Shown here: one piece after another, positions 1 to 7,029 of the stretch
Numbering within the stretch: position 1 is the stretch's first letter
How the letters are laid out: each line of letters starts with the position of its first letter
Assembly: GCA_027073945.1 (NCBI GenBank)
Contig: JALTEL010000037.1
Span: forward strand, 1-13,051
From: Caldifarciminota bacterium
Lineage (GTDB): Bacteria; WOR-3; Hydrothermia; UBA1063; CAJXJZ01
Length of the DNA stretch: 13,051 nt
Reading direction: 5' to 3'
Position numbers and translations under genes: made by a program
The notes under the pieces: model-generated
The model's database searches: none
What the model was told of the DNA's origin: nothing
What the model saw: the letters and a program-made list of their open reading frames with translations, nothing else

Positions 1-283
1 TCTTAAGCTCAATGCCCGCTCTTTTTGCAAGTATTCTCAAAGCCTCCTGAAAATCCACATTTTCCATTTCCATAACGAACTTGAAAATATTACCTGATGC
101 CCCACAACCAAAACAGTGGTATAGTCCTGTTTCAGCATTAACATAAAACGAAGGCGTTTTCTCTCTGTGAAATGGGCATAATCCCCTGTATTCCTTGCCT
201 TTTTTTTCAAGCCTGGTATATTCTCCTATCAACTCCACAGGGTCTATTCTGTTTTTTATCTCATCTATAAGTGTGTTATTCAT
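1..283 (-). CDS. dnaG: DNA primase DnaG, N-terminal zinc-binding part (3' end outside the window)
   Basis: Makes RNA primers for DNA replication, working with the replicative helicase. Only the first 94 codons are visible; the gene continues past the left edge, so the TOPRIM catalytic core and helicase-binding domain cannot be judged. The visible part is the CHC2 zinc-binding domain: the four ligands are C36 and H39 (in CPFH) and C57 and C60 (in CFGC), with the typical EKTPSF motif between them and the usual GNIFKFVMEME stretch after. I chose ATG at 283-281 because it gives the standard N-terminus (MNNTLIDEIKNRID). It overlaps the end of the upstream mutS2-like gene by 8 bases (ATGAATAA). There is no strong Shine-Dalgarno sequence, so translation is probably coupled to the upstream gene. 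It is the last visible gene of the operon; in many bacteria rpoD follows dnaG, which cannot be tested here. Identity is very secure. Confidence 0.95.
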   Translation of the reverse strand, partial: MNNTLIDEIKNRIDPVELIGEYTRLEKKGKEYRGLCPFHREKTPSFYVNAETGLYHCFGCGASGNIFKFVMEMENVDFQEALRILAKRAGIELK

Positions 284-2237
284 CGCACTCGTAAAGATTG
301 GAGGCCGGAACCTGCATCTTTGTTTTTCCAATACTCACCAATGCACTTTTGTTTTTGATTGAAACAAGCTCTGCTATGATACCGATTGGTTTTATCCTGT
401 ATTTCTGTCCCACTATTGGATTTTGTACAGGTTTTGTATAAAGCTCAACTGTTTTTTTCTTTTCCTTGATGAGTTTCCTTACCTGCTGTGCTTTTTTTAT
501 AGCGATCTTTCTGTCTTTTTGCTTATAAAGCCCTGCCAAAAGTGCCTTTATCTCTTTTTCCGCCTTTTCATATTCACGCCTTGCCAGAATCTTTCCCATT
601 TTTTTAATCTTTTCTTCGCGCCTATGTATGTCACGCTCTCGCTCTTTCAACTCAAACAATTTTTCTCTGACCTCTGCCTCCTCTCGTTCAATCTTGGAAT
701 ACAAATCGGCAATTTCAGCGTTCCCCTGTGTTAAATACTGTTTGCTACTTTGAATAATATCAAAAGGAATCCCCTCTTTGCTTGCAATATCAAGGGCATG
801 ACTTTGCCCCATTTGACCTATCTTCAACTCAAAAAGAGGTACGCCCTTATTAACATCAAAAAGTACAGTGGCATTTACCACATCATCATTCTGCTCGGCA
901 AAAATCTTTAAAGGCCATAAATGCGTCACAACAAAACACCTGGCCTTGGCACTGAGAATGTACTTTATTATTGCTATCGCAAGTGCAGCGCCCTCTTCCG
1001 GGTCGGTAATAGAAAAAGGCTCGTCCATCAAAACCCAATCACCGCTGGATACCACATCAAGTATATTTTTAAGACGCTTAAGCATACCGCTGAAACTGGA
1101 TTTGCCAGATATTATATCCTGTTCATTTGTAAACCCAACAGTATAAACCTTATTAACAAAAGGAATTTTTACTTTGCTCGCAATCAACGGAAACCCATAG
1201 GCAATGGACAGTGCGGCAATACCTATCGTTTTGAGCGCTACAGTTTTACCTCCTGCATTTGGACCGGAAATAAGCAACGCTTTTTTATCAAACTTTAAAT
1301 TCAAGGGCTTTACCCTATCCTTTCCCATAATATTGACAAGCACAGGATGATAAAGGTCCTCAAAAACTATTTCATCGCCCCCAACTTCGGCAAATATGGC
1401 ATTATTCTCCGACTTATAAAGTGCAAGAGCATTTAAAAAATCTATTTTACCCGTCAATTTGTATGCATCCTCCATCATAGAAGCGGCTTCATGAATCTGC
1501 TCTGACAATTCTCTCTTTATCCTCAATTCTTCTTCTCTTTCCTCGTTCAATATTTTTGTCATCTTATTCTGCCTATCAACAAGTTCATAGGGCTCGACAT
1601 AAATTGTCTTCTCGGTTTTAGAATAGCCATGTACAATACCCGACACCTGTGCATCGATCTTCACAGGGAAAACAAAACGCCCGTTTCTTATCGTATAGAA
1701 TCTATCTCTCAAAACCGAGGATTTATCAAAAATATTCATCAGCTTTTCTATGGTTTCACGAATATGCTGCTCTAAAATCCTCTTCCTCTCTCTTATGCTT
1801 TTCAGTTCGGGTGATGCATCATCTTTACAAACACCCTCTTCATCAATGCTTTTCGCAATGCCATTTTTAATATGGCGGAATAATCGCGGCGATACAAGCA
1901 TGGAAACAGCATATATATCTGTTATGGACTCGTATAACATCTCGTAAGATTGCAAAAATCTCATTACACTCACAAGCTCTTTGCCCGTTAGAATCGCTTC
2001 AGCCTTTGCCTTGACAATTATAGCGGATAGATCAGGAAAGTCCTCTTTTAACAGTGTGTTACCCTTTTCAATAACATGCTCAAATGCAATTACCATATCG
2101 CTTTGCTCCTTTATCTCTAAAAGAGGCAGAGGTTTCAATGCATCAAGATATCTATGACCTACAGAAGTGGATAAATAACCTGCTATGATCTCTTTTAATT
2201 CGAGAAAATCAAAGTCTTTTAAAGACTTAAAACTCAT
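276..2237 (-). CDS. mutS2: MutS2-family ATPase lacking the C-terminal Smr domain
   Basis: A MutS-family ABC-type ATPase of the MutS2 branch. Known members act in suppression of recombination or in rescue of collided ribosomes rather than in mismatch repair. At 653 residues it is shorter than the usual 750-800. The N-terminal core and clamp helices span about 1-290. Walker A is GPNAGGKT at 325-332. The ABC-signature-like segment SSFSGMLKRL is near 380-389. Walker B is WVLMDEP at 401-407, followed by TDPEEGAALA at 411-420, and the switch histidine is H439 in VTHL. A long charged coiled coil covers about 505-597 and a small KOW/SH3-like domain about 603-653. The protein then stops: the Smr endonuclease domain of canonical MutS2 is absent, and dnaG starts immediately, so no room is left for it. 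The loop after the catalytic DE reads PFSI where MutS2 proteins normally have LGAG. The ATG at 2237-2235 overlaps rpsU by 11 bases, and a stop lies just upstream in frame, so the start is firm. Confidence 0.9.
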   Translation of the reverse strand: MSFKSLKDFDFLELKEIIAGYLSTSVGHRYLDALKPLPLLEIKEQSDMVIAFEHVIEKGNTLLKEDFPDLSAIIVKAKAEAILTGKELVSVMRFLQSYEMLYESITDIYAVSMLVSPRLFRHIKNGIAKSIDEEGVCKDDASPELKSIRERKRILEQHIRETIEKLMNIFDKSSVLRDRFYTIRNGRFVFPVKIDAQVSGIVHGYSKTEKTIYVEPYELVDRQNKMTKILNEEREEELRIKRELSEQIHEAASMMEDAYKLTGKIDFLNALALYKSENNAIFAEVGGDEIVFEDLYHPVLVNIMGKDRVKPLNLKFDKKALLISGPNAGGKTVALKTIGIAALSIAYGFPLIASKVKIPFVNKVYTVGFTNEQDIISGKSSFSGMLKRLKNILDVVSSGDWVLMDEPFSITDPEEGAALAIAIIKYILSAKARCFVVTHLWPLKIFAEQNDDVVNATVLFDVNKGVPLFELKIGQMGQSHALDIASKEGIPFDIIQSSKQYLTQGNAEIADLYSKIEREEAEVREKLFELKERERDIHRREEKIKKMGKILARREYEKAEKEIKALLAGLYKQKDRKIAIKKAQQVRKLIKEKKKTVELYTKPVQNPIVGQKYRIKPIGIIAELVSIKNKSALVSIGKTKMQVPASNLYECDE

Positions 2238-2424
2238 TACTTCTTGATTTTCTCGTTATCCTCCTTCTTGCAGCGATCATCTCCTTTTTTTTCTTTTCGG
2301 AAGGCTTCTCGTAATACTGTTTTTTCTTTAAATCCTGCAGCACGCCTTCCCTGCCAAGAATCTTTCTAAACCTTCTAACGAGGCTTTCAAAAGATTCTCC
2401 ATCGCGCAAACGTACACCTGACAA
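2227..2424 (-). CDS. rpsU: Small ribosomal subunit protein bS21
   Basis: A small, basic 30S ribosomal protein that in E. coli lies near the 16S rRNA 3' end and helps mRNA binding. The 65-residue product has the bS21 pattern: VRLRDGESFESLVRRFRK near the N-terminus, then a very basic tail (KPSEKKKKEM, ARRRITRKSR). I start it at TTG 2424-2422, not at the GTG nine bases upstream (2433-2431). AAGGAGGTGA sits exactly 5 bases before this TTG, the GTG would lie inside that ribosome-binding site, and MSGVRLRDGESF then aligns without extra residues with typical bS21 N-termini. The gene follows rsmE after 5 bases and overlaps the mutS2-like gene by 11. Its position between rsmE and the mutS2-dnaG pair links the chaperone operon to the rpsU-dnaG arrangement known from macromolecular-synthesis operons. 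Confidence 0.93.
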   Translation of the reverse strand: MSGVRLRDGESFESLVRRFRKILGREGVLQDLKKKQYYEKPSEKKKKEMIAARRRITRKSRSNEF

Positions 2425-2429
2425 GTAAA

Positions 2430-2439
2430 TCACCTCCTT
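2430..2439 (-). promoter_or_regulatory. Strong ribosome-binding site of rpsU, overlapping the rsmE stop codon
   Basis: On the minus strand the sequence AAGGAGGTGA is a near-perfect complement of the 16S rRNA 3' end and lies 5 bases before the TTG start of rpsU. Its last three bases are the TGA stop of rsmE, and the rest encodes the last arginines of RsmE. A ribosome ending RsmE therefore covers the rpsU initiation site, which suggests coupling or rapid reinitiation. This site decides the rpsU start codon. Confidence 0.85.
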
Positions 2440-3137
2440 TTATTTGCTATTTTGTTTAATTCATATGCTCCAATTATTGCAGCCGTCTCAGATCTTAAAG
2501 TATTTTCGCCTAAATTTATAATATGTGCACCCTTGCTTAGAATTTTCTCCTTTTCAGCAGAAGAAAAGCCTCCCTCAGGTCCAATAAACAATGCCCAATT
2601 CTCAATGCTATCAGGGACATCAGACTTTATTTCACCATCTCCAAGTACAATTGTGTGGGAGTCTGCAAACATCGAGAGTGCATTGTTAAGTTTAATCACA
2701 TTATTAATAAATGGTATTGAATTCCTGCCAGATTGTTTTACTGCTGATTCCACCACTGCTTGCCATCCTGTTCTTACATTTTCCCTTTTGTTTACACTCC
2801 TCTCAGTTAATATTGGCTGAAAACCTCTTACACCTATTTCAGTGCATTTTTCTATCAAAAACCTTAATCTATTTTCTCTTATCAAGGAAAAAACAATAAT
2901 CCCCCCTTTTTTGTTACCTCTATAATTATCAAGCATTTTTAACACTCTTGCAAATAGTAGTTTTTTATGCGAATATACTTCGGTAATCTCTGCAACAAAT
3001 TGGCCCCCTTTTTTGTCAACAAGTACGAATCTATCGCCTCGTTTTTTTCTGAGGACATTTACAAGATGATGGAATTCTCTCTCCCTTACTATTACTCTGT
3101 TACCTTCTATTGTTCCTATTATCCTTATATCTCTCAA
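2430..3137 (-). CDS. rsmE: 16S rRNA (uracil(1498)-N3)-methyltransferase RsmE
   Basis: A SPOUT-fold methyltransferase that uses S-adenosylmethionine to methylate N3 of U1498 in helix 44 of 16S rRNA, acting on the assembled 30S subunit. The 235-residue length is normal for the family. The N-terminal PUA-like part includes the [15 protein letters not shown] stretch (21-35). The SPOUT part has ESAVKQSGR (130-138), the cofactor-loop motif FIGPEGGFS (184-192) and [12 protein letters not shown] (209-220), which are the standard RsmE signatures. The start is TTG at 3137-3135, overlapping the dnaJ stop as TTGA. There is no good Shine-Dalgarno sequence, so coupling to dnaJ is likely. The dnaJ-rsmE-rpsU order is also found, with extra genes between, in Firmicutes chaperone operons; prmA, often present there, is missing here. 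Function is secure; the exact start is less so. Confidence 0.94.
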   Translation of the reverse strand: MRDIRIIGTIEGNRVIVREREFHHLVNVLRKKRGDRFVLVDKKGGQFVAEITEVYSHKKLLFARVLKMLDNYRGNKKGGIIVFSLIRENRLRFLIEKCTEIGVRGFQPILTERSVNKRENVRTGWQAVVESAVKQSGRNSIPFINNVIKLNNALSMFADSHTIVLGDGEIKSDVPDSIENWALFIGPEGGFSSAEKEKILSKGAHIINLGENTLRSETAAIIGAYELNKIANKRR

Positions 3138-4252
3138 CTGCCCAAACGCTGAAGCTCTTCAAGTAGGTTTTTCATTTTCTTATCCAATTTTTCAGGTGTT
3201 TTTACCCTAACAGTTACATACAAATTCCCACTGTGTCGACCTCTTTTTACACCTTTACGGGGTATTCTCAACATTGTTCCGGACTGTAATCCGGGCTTTA
3301 GCTTTAGCTTTATAACTTCCCCGTCTATATTCTGCACTTCAACATCACCGCCCAAAGCAGCTTTTGAGAATGGAATCTTTACTTCAGTATAAAGGTCACT
3401 ATCTTTCCTTTCAAACTTTGCATCCTCGGCAACCTCAATAAAAACATAGAGGTCCCCTCTTTTTCCGCCTCTTTCGCCAACATTGCCCTGAGATGGCACA
3501 ATAATATACTCGCCGCTTCTTACACCGGCTGGGATTTCAATATTGATCTCAACCTGGTCCTTCACTCTTCCCGTACCCTTACAAACAGGACAGGGGTCCT
3601 TGACTATCTTTCCTCTCCCCCCACAATTCCTGCAAACAGTTTCCTGAACAAACTGCCCGAATATCGTTCTACTCACTGTCCTGACCACTCCGGTACCTTT
3701 GCAAACAGGACAGATTATCTCTTCTCCGCTTTTACTTCCCTTTCCATTACATGCTTTACATATCTCATACCTTTTTAACTTCACCTTTTTGACAGTCCCG
3801 GTGACCGCTTCTCTTAAAGTAATGGGTATTTTTATTCTCAGGTCTTCGCCCCTGTTTCCAGGGCCGCGATTTCTTCCCCAGGTAGTTCTTGAACCACCTC
3901 CGCCCGTAAAAATATCAAAAAGGTCCCCGAAAAAACTCCCAAAGTTGTTGCCAAAGATATCACGCAAGTCATCAAAATGCCTGAAATCCTGCCACGAGAA
4001 GTCTCCCTGTTTAAACATACCGCTCAGCCCATCAAAGCCATACTGGTCATATACTTTTCTCTTTTCAGGGTCAGAGAGGACTTCGTAAGCTTCGCTTATT
4101 TCCTTGAATTTCTTCTCAGCTTCTTCTTTGTTATTGGGATTCCTATCTGGATGGTACTTAATAGCTAATTTTCTGTAAGCATTCCTGATTTCCTCGGCAC
4201 TGGCATTCTTGCCAATGCCGAGGACTTCATAATAATCTCTCTTCTGTGGCAT
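3134..4252 (-). CDS. dnaJ: Chaperone protein DnaJ (type I Hsp40)
   Basis: The cytosolic J-domain co-chaperone that delivers unfolded proteins to DnaK and stimulates its ATPase. The 372-residue protein has the full type I layout. The J domain is about 5-70, with the essential HPD at 34-36. A Gly/Phe-rich linker covers about 72-125 and includes GGGG at 117-120. The zinc-binding domain has four CxxCxGxG repeats, with cysteines at 165/168, 181/184, 207/210 and 221/224. The C-terminal substrate-binding beta domains run from about 230 to 350 and include the [10 protein letters not shown] motif near 297-306. All key residues are intact. The ATG at 4252-4250 shares one base with the dnaK stop (TAATG), the classic stop-start coupling, and no strong ribosome-binding site is seen. 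The rsmE start overlaps its stop by four bases. It works with the adjacent DnaK and GrpE. Confidence 0.98.
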   Translation of the reverse strand: MPQKRDYYEVLGIGKNASAEEIRNAYRKLAIKYHPDRNPNNKEEAEKKFKEISEAYEVLSDPEKRKVYDQYGFDGLSGMFKQGDFSWQDFRHFDDLRDIFGNNFGSFFGDLFDIFTGGGGSRTTWGRNRGPGNRGEDLRIKIPITLREAVTGTVKKVKLKRYEICKACNGKGSKSGEEIICPVCKGTGVVRTVSRTIFGQFVQETVCRNCGGRGKIVKDPCPVCKGTGRVKDQVEINIEIPAGVRSGEYIIVPSQGNVGERGGKRGDLYVFIEVAEDAKFERKDSDLYTEVKIPFSKAALGGDVEVQNIDGEVIKLKLKPGLQSGTMLRIPRKGVKRGRHSGNLYVTVRVKTPEKLDKKMKNLLEELQRLGS

Positions 4253-6183
4253 TAGTTCACCACTTCATAATCAGTATCTTCTGGTCCTTCTTTGCCTTTA
4301 TTGTCACTACTCTGCTGAGCCGTGCCACTTTCTGCACCGGCTCCCTGCGTTTGCGAACCTGCTTGCGATTGAGCCTGATACAATTCTCTGGAAATTTCCG
4401 TCCAGATCTTCTGCAGATTTTCAAATTTCTCTTTTATGATATCTGTATTTTCACCTTTTAGGGCTTCTTTTGTTTCATTTATGGCAGCTTCTACCTTTTT
4501 CTTCTGCTCTTCGGTTATTTTATCACCCACTTCTTTTATTGATTTTTCAACAGAATAGACAAATGCATCAGTCTGGTTTCTCAATTCAATAAGTTCACGC
4601 TTTTTCTTATCCTCTTCTCTATGTAGTTCGGCTTCTTTAACCATTTTCTCCACCTCATCTTCGGTCAATCCAGTTCTTGAATGAATTTTTATTGAAGATT
4701 CTTTGCCTGTTGCCTTATCAACAGCTTTAACATGCAGAATTCCATTGGAATCAATATCAAAACTCACTTCAATCTGTGGTACTCCTCTTGGTGCAGGAGG
4801 AATTCCCATAAGTTCAAACTGCCCCAACAGCCTGTTTTCCGAAGCTATTTCTCTCTCGCCCTGGAATACTTTAATTAACACTGAAGTCTGATTATCCTCT
4901 GCTGTTGTGTAAATTTTAGACTTTGAAGTTGGTATTGTTGTATTTCTCGGAACAACTCTGTCAAAAACACCCCCAAGGGTTTCAACACCAAAAGACAGTG
5001 GTGTAGCATCAAGCAAAACAATTTCCCTGTCCTGATACTCTCCTGCCATTATTGCAGCCTGTATGGATGCACCGATAGCAACAACATCATCCGGATTAAT
5101 ACCTTTGTGAGGCTCTTTTCCGAAAAATTCTTTTACCTTTTCTCTGACAAGAGGCATCCTCGTCTGACCTCCAACAAGTATGGTCTCATCTATATCTGAA
5201 GGCTTGAGCTTGGCATCCTCAAGTGCTTTCTTTGTAATATCAATGGACTTTGTTATTAGGTCTTTTATCATTGCCTCCAGTCTTGCACGTGTCAAATTGC
5301 GTTCCAGGTGCTTCGGTCCGGCAGCATCCGATGCTATAAACGGAAGGGAAATAGTTGTTTCCATCATGGTGGAGAGCTCTTTTTTAGCCTTTTCAGCAGC
5401 TTCTTTTAACCTCTGCAAAGCATTTTTATCATTGGACAGGTCAATACCTGTTTCCGTCTTAAACTCATCCAGAAGCCATTGTATGATTCTCTGGTCAAAA
5501 TCATCGCCTCCTAAATGTGTATCCCCATTAATTGACTTAACTTCAAACACTCCATGATTTAATTCAAGTATTGATATGTCAAATGTTCCGCCTCCAAGGT
5601 CAAACACTGCAATTTTTATATCTTTATTGGTTTTATCAAGGCCATAAGCAAGAGCAGCAGCTGTGGGTTCGGGAAGTACTCTGAGCACTTCAAGACCGGC
5701 TATAATGCCTGCATCTTTTGTTGCTTGTCTCTGGGCATCATTGAAATATGCAGGAACTGTTATAACAGCTTTTTTCACAGGCTCCCTTAAGAAATCTTCT
5801 GCTGCACTTTTCAGATACTCAAGGATTTTAGCCGATATTTCCTCGGGAGTAAAGCGCTTTTGTAGAGAAGGTATTAATATTTCAACACGCTCGTTCTTAC
5901 CACTTACAACCTTATACGGGACTCTTTTTATATCGTCCGTTGCCTCAGAATATCTCCTGCCGATAAATCTCTTAACGGAAAAAACCGTATTTTCCGCATT
6001 TAAAATAGCCTGCCTTTTTGCAATGGAACCAACAAGGACATCGTTACCCTTAAAAGACACCACCGATGGGGTAAGTCTTTCACCTTCTTTGTTTTGTATG
6101 ACAACTGGTTCGTTGTCTTTAACGACAGCAACCTCGGAATTTGTTGTACCAAGGTCTATGCCTATAACTTTTTCTTTAGCCAT
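4252..6183 (-). CDS. dnaK: Chaperone protein DnaK (Hsp70)
   Basis: The ATP-dependent chaperone that binds hydrophobic peptide segments and cycles with DnaJ and GrpE. From the chosen start it is 643 residues, a normal length. The nucleotide-binding domain shows [14 protein letters not shown] (7-20), [19 protein letters not shown] (141-159), the DLGGGTFD phosphate loop (195-202) and LVGGQTRMP (336-344). The interdomain linker region [11 protein letters not shown] (389-399) leads into the beta-sandwich substrate domain (about 400-505), followed by a helical lid. A Q/S/G-rich tail ends in DTDYEVVN, close to the EEVD-like end of bacterial DnaK. The open frame extends nine codons upstream to another ATG, but AAGGAGG lies 6 bases before the ATG at 6183-6181, and [12 protein letters not shown] is the family N-terminus. 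It overlaps grpE by 8 bases (ATGGCTAA). Confidence 0.98.
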   Translation of the reverse strand: MAKEKVIGIDLGTTNSEVAVVKDNEPVVIQNKEGERLTPSVVSFKGNDVLVGSIAKRQAILNAENTVFSVKRFIGRRYSEATDDIKRVPYKVVSGKNERVEILIPSLQKRFTPEEISAKILEYLKSAAEDFLREPVKKAVITVPAYFNDAQRQATKDAGIIAGLEVLRVLPEPTAAALAYGLDKTNKDIKIAVFDLGGGTFDISILELNHGVFEVKSINGDTHLGGDDFDQRIIQWLLDEFKTETGIDLSNDKNALQRLKEAAEKAKKELSTMMETTISLPFIASDAAGPKHLERNLTRARLEAMIKDLITKSIDITKKALEDAKLKPSDIDETILVGGQTRMPLVREKVKEFFGKEPHKGINPDDVVAIGASIQAAIMAGEYQDREIVLLDATPLSFGVETLGGVFDRVVPRNTTIPTSKSKIYTTAEDNQTSVLIKVFQGEREIASENRLLGQFELMGIPPAPRGVPQIEVSFDIDSNGILHVKAVDKATGKESSIKIHSRTGLTEDEVEKMVKEAELHREEDKKKRELIELRNQTDAFVYSVEKSIKEVGDKITEEQKKKVEAAINETKEALKGENTDIIKEKFENLQKIWTEISRELYQAQSQAGSQTQGAGAESGTAQQSSDNKGKEGPEDTDYEVVN

Positions 6184-6685
6184 CTTTTTCCTCCTTTTTA
6201 TTTTCATCATTCTTATCAGAAACAGCTACACGTGCAGGCCTTAAAAGCCTGCCTCTTAGAATAAATCCGGACTGGAACTCTTTAACGACCATGCCGGGTG
6301 AGACATCTTTTGCTTTAACCACTTCAATGGCCTCATGAAAGTTCGGGTCAAATTTCTTACCTTCACTCTCAATCTTTTCCATTCCGAACTTTTTGAGCAC
6401 ATTTAAAAAATCCCTGTTCACCATCTCAACACCTTTTTTCAAGGATTCCACATCTCCACCCGCAGAGAGAGCCATTTGAAGATGGTCAAGTACAGGAATA
6501 AGCTCAAGCATAAGTTGTTGATTGGCAAAATCTTTAAATTTTTCAAGTTCCTTTGACTTTTCCTTTTTGTAATTTTCAAAATCAGCTTTTGAACGAAGAA
6601 GCAATTCTCTATATTTGTCTCTCTCTTCCTCTAACTTTTCCTTCTCTTTCAAAAGTTTATCATATCTAATCTTCCATCTATTCAC
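6176..6685 (-). CDS. grpE: Nucleotide exchange factor GrpE
   Basis: The dimeric exchange factor that releases ADP from DnaK. The 169-residue product has a long charged N-terminal helix predicted to form the dimer coiled coil (about 5-60, [19 protein letters not shown] and the typical [10 protein letters not shown]). Then come the helical dimer region and the C-terminal beta domain with FDPNFHEAI (112-120) and the [17 protein letters not shown] stretch (140-156), the GrpE signature. I start at GTG 6685-6683 because AAGGAGG (6697-6691) lies exactly 5 bases upstream. The frame stays open to a TTG at 6700-6698, but that codon precedes the Shine-Dalgarno sequence and would leave it unused. The N-terminus is short: the disordered acidic leader of many GrpE proteins is nearly absent. 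First gene of the operon, directly behind a sigma70-like promoter. No hrcA precedes it. Confidence 0.96.
   Translation of the reverse strand: MNRWKIRYDKLLKEKEKLEEERDKYRELLLRSKADFENYKKEKSKELEKFKDFANQQLMLELIPVLDHLQMALSAGGDVESLKKGVEMVNRDFLNVLKKFGMEKIESEGKKFDPNFHEAIEVVKAKDVSPGMVVKEFQSGFILRGRLLRPARVAVSDKNDENKKEEKDG
6190..6196 (-). promoter_or_regulatory. Ribosome-binding site of dnaK inside the grpE 3' end
   Basis: AAGGAGG on the minus strand lies 6 bases before the ATG at 6183-6181. It is embedded in the last codons of grpE (encoding part of KEEKDG). It decides the dnaK start in favour of the internal ATG rather than the one 27 bases upstream, and it suggests strong independent initiation of dnaK within the polycistronic mRNA. 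Confidence 0.85.
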
Positions 6686-6690
6686 TGCTA

Positions 6691-6697
6691 CCTCCTT
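6691..6697 (-). promoter_or_regulatory. Ribosome-binding site of grpE
   Basis: AAGGAGG on the minus strand is followed by five bases (TAGCA) and then the GTG start of grpE. It is a full match to the anti-Shine-Dalgarno core and is the reason for choosing GTG over the upstream in-frame TTG. Confidence 0.85.
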
Positions 6698-6707
6698 CAA
6701 GGTGTAT

Positions 6708-6737
6708 ATTATTACTATTTTATACTTGAACTGTCAA
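6708..6737 (-). promoter_or_regulatory. Sigma70-like promoter of the grpE-dnaK-dnaJ-rsmE-rpsU-mutS2-dnaG operon
   Basis: On the minus strand a perfect -35 box TTGACA (6737-6732) is followed after 18 bases by AATAAT (6713-6708), five of six matches to TATAAT. Transcription would start near 6701, giving a leader of only about 15 bases before the grpE GTG. No CIRCE inverted repeat (TTAGCACTC-N9-GAGTGCTAA) is visible between here and 7030, so HrcA control is not supported. How, or whether, heat induces the operon cannot be read from this sequence. An alternative -10 alignment at slightly different spacing is possible. Confidence 0.6.
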
Positions 6738-7029
6738 CCCCAAAACATAAATTCCGGTTAATACAATTATACAAAAATCGGTGCAATTCTTTACAGCACA
6801 CCACAGTCTGCACTTTTACCCACTGTTTTTAGTATATTGATTTTATATTTTAACAAATTTGCGTGAGCTCTATTGCTTTAATTGATAGAAAACCCTTACT
6901 TACAATTATTTACTCATTAACATAATATGGAATGCAGGGACCCAAAACCGTTGTGTTATACTTCCCGCACAATTTTTCTGGTAAAACTTTCGTATAGTCT
7001 ATTATCAGGTGGATTTAAAGGGCAAAAGA
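6738..7029. other. AT-rich intergenic region without recognised features
   Basis: This spacer of about 290 bases separates the grpE promoter from the stop of the next minus-strand gene. I looked for tRNA-like folds, riboswitch cores, CIRCE, long inverted repeats and a GC-rich hairpin with a T-run, and found none I can support. The 3' end of the secreted-protein gene therefore lacks a visible intrinsic terminator, and its transcripts may run toward the grpE promoter. Any upstream regulatory sites for the chaperone operon would lie here. Confidence 0.5.

Noticed and set aside
276..283. Possible frameshift hiding a Smr domain after the MutS2-like gene
   Set aside because: The dnaG frame starts within the last codons of the gene and continues with a perfect zinc-binding domain, leaving no room for Smr coding sequence in any frame.
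6184..6210. Longer DnaK starting at the ATG at 6210
   Set aside because: It would add nine basic residues absent from DnaK proteins and would lie before the AAGGAGG that is well placed for the ATG at 6183.
5663..6244. Plus-strand open frame of 193 codons opposite dnaK
   Set aside because: It is antisense to a highly conserved gene, shows no protein-family pattern, and is the usual shadow of a well-used coding frame. The plus-strand frames at 423-734, 2452-2820, 3699-4088 and 5180-5557 were rejected for the same reason.
6686..6700. GrpE start at TTG 6700
   Set aside because: The Shine-Dalgarno sequence lies downstream of this TTG and fits the GTG at 6685 instead.
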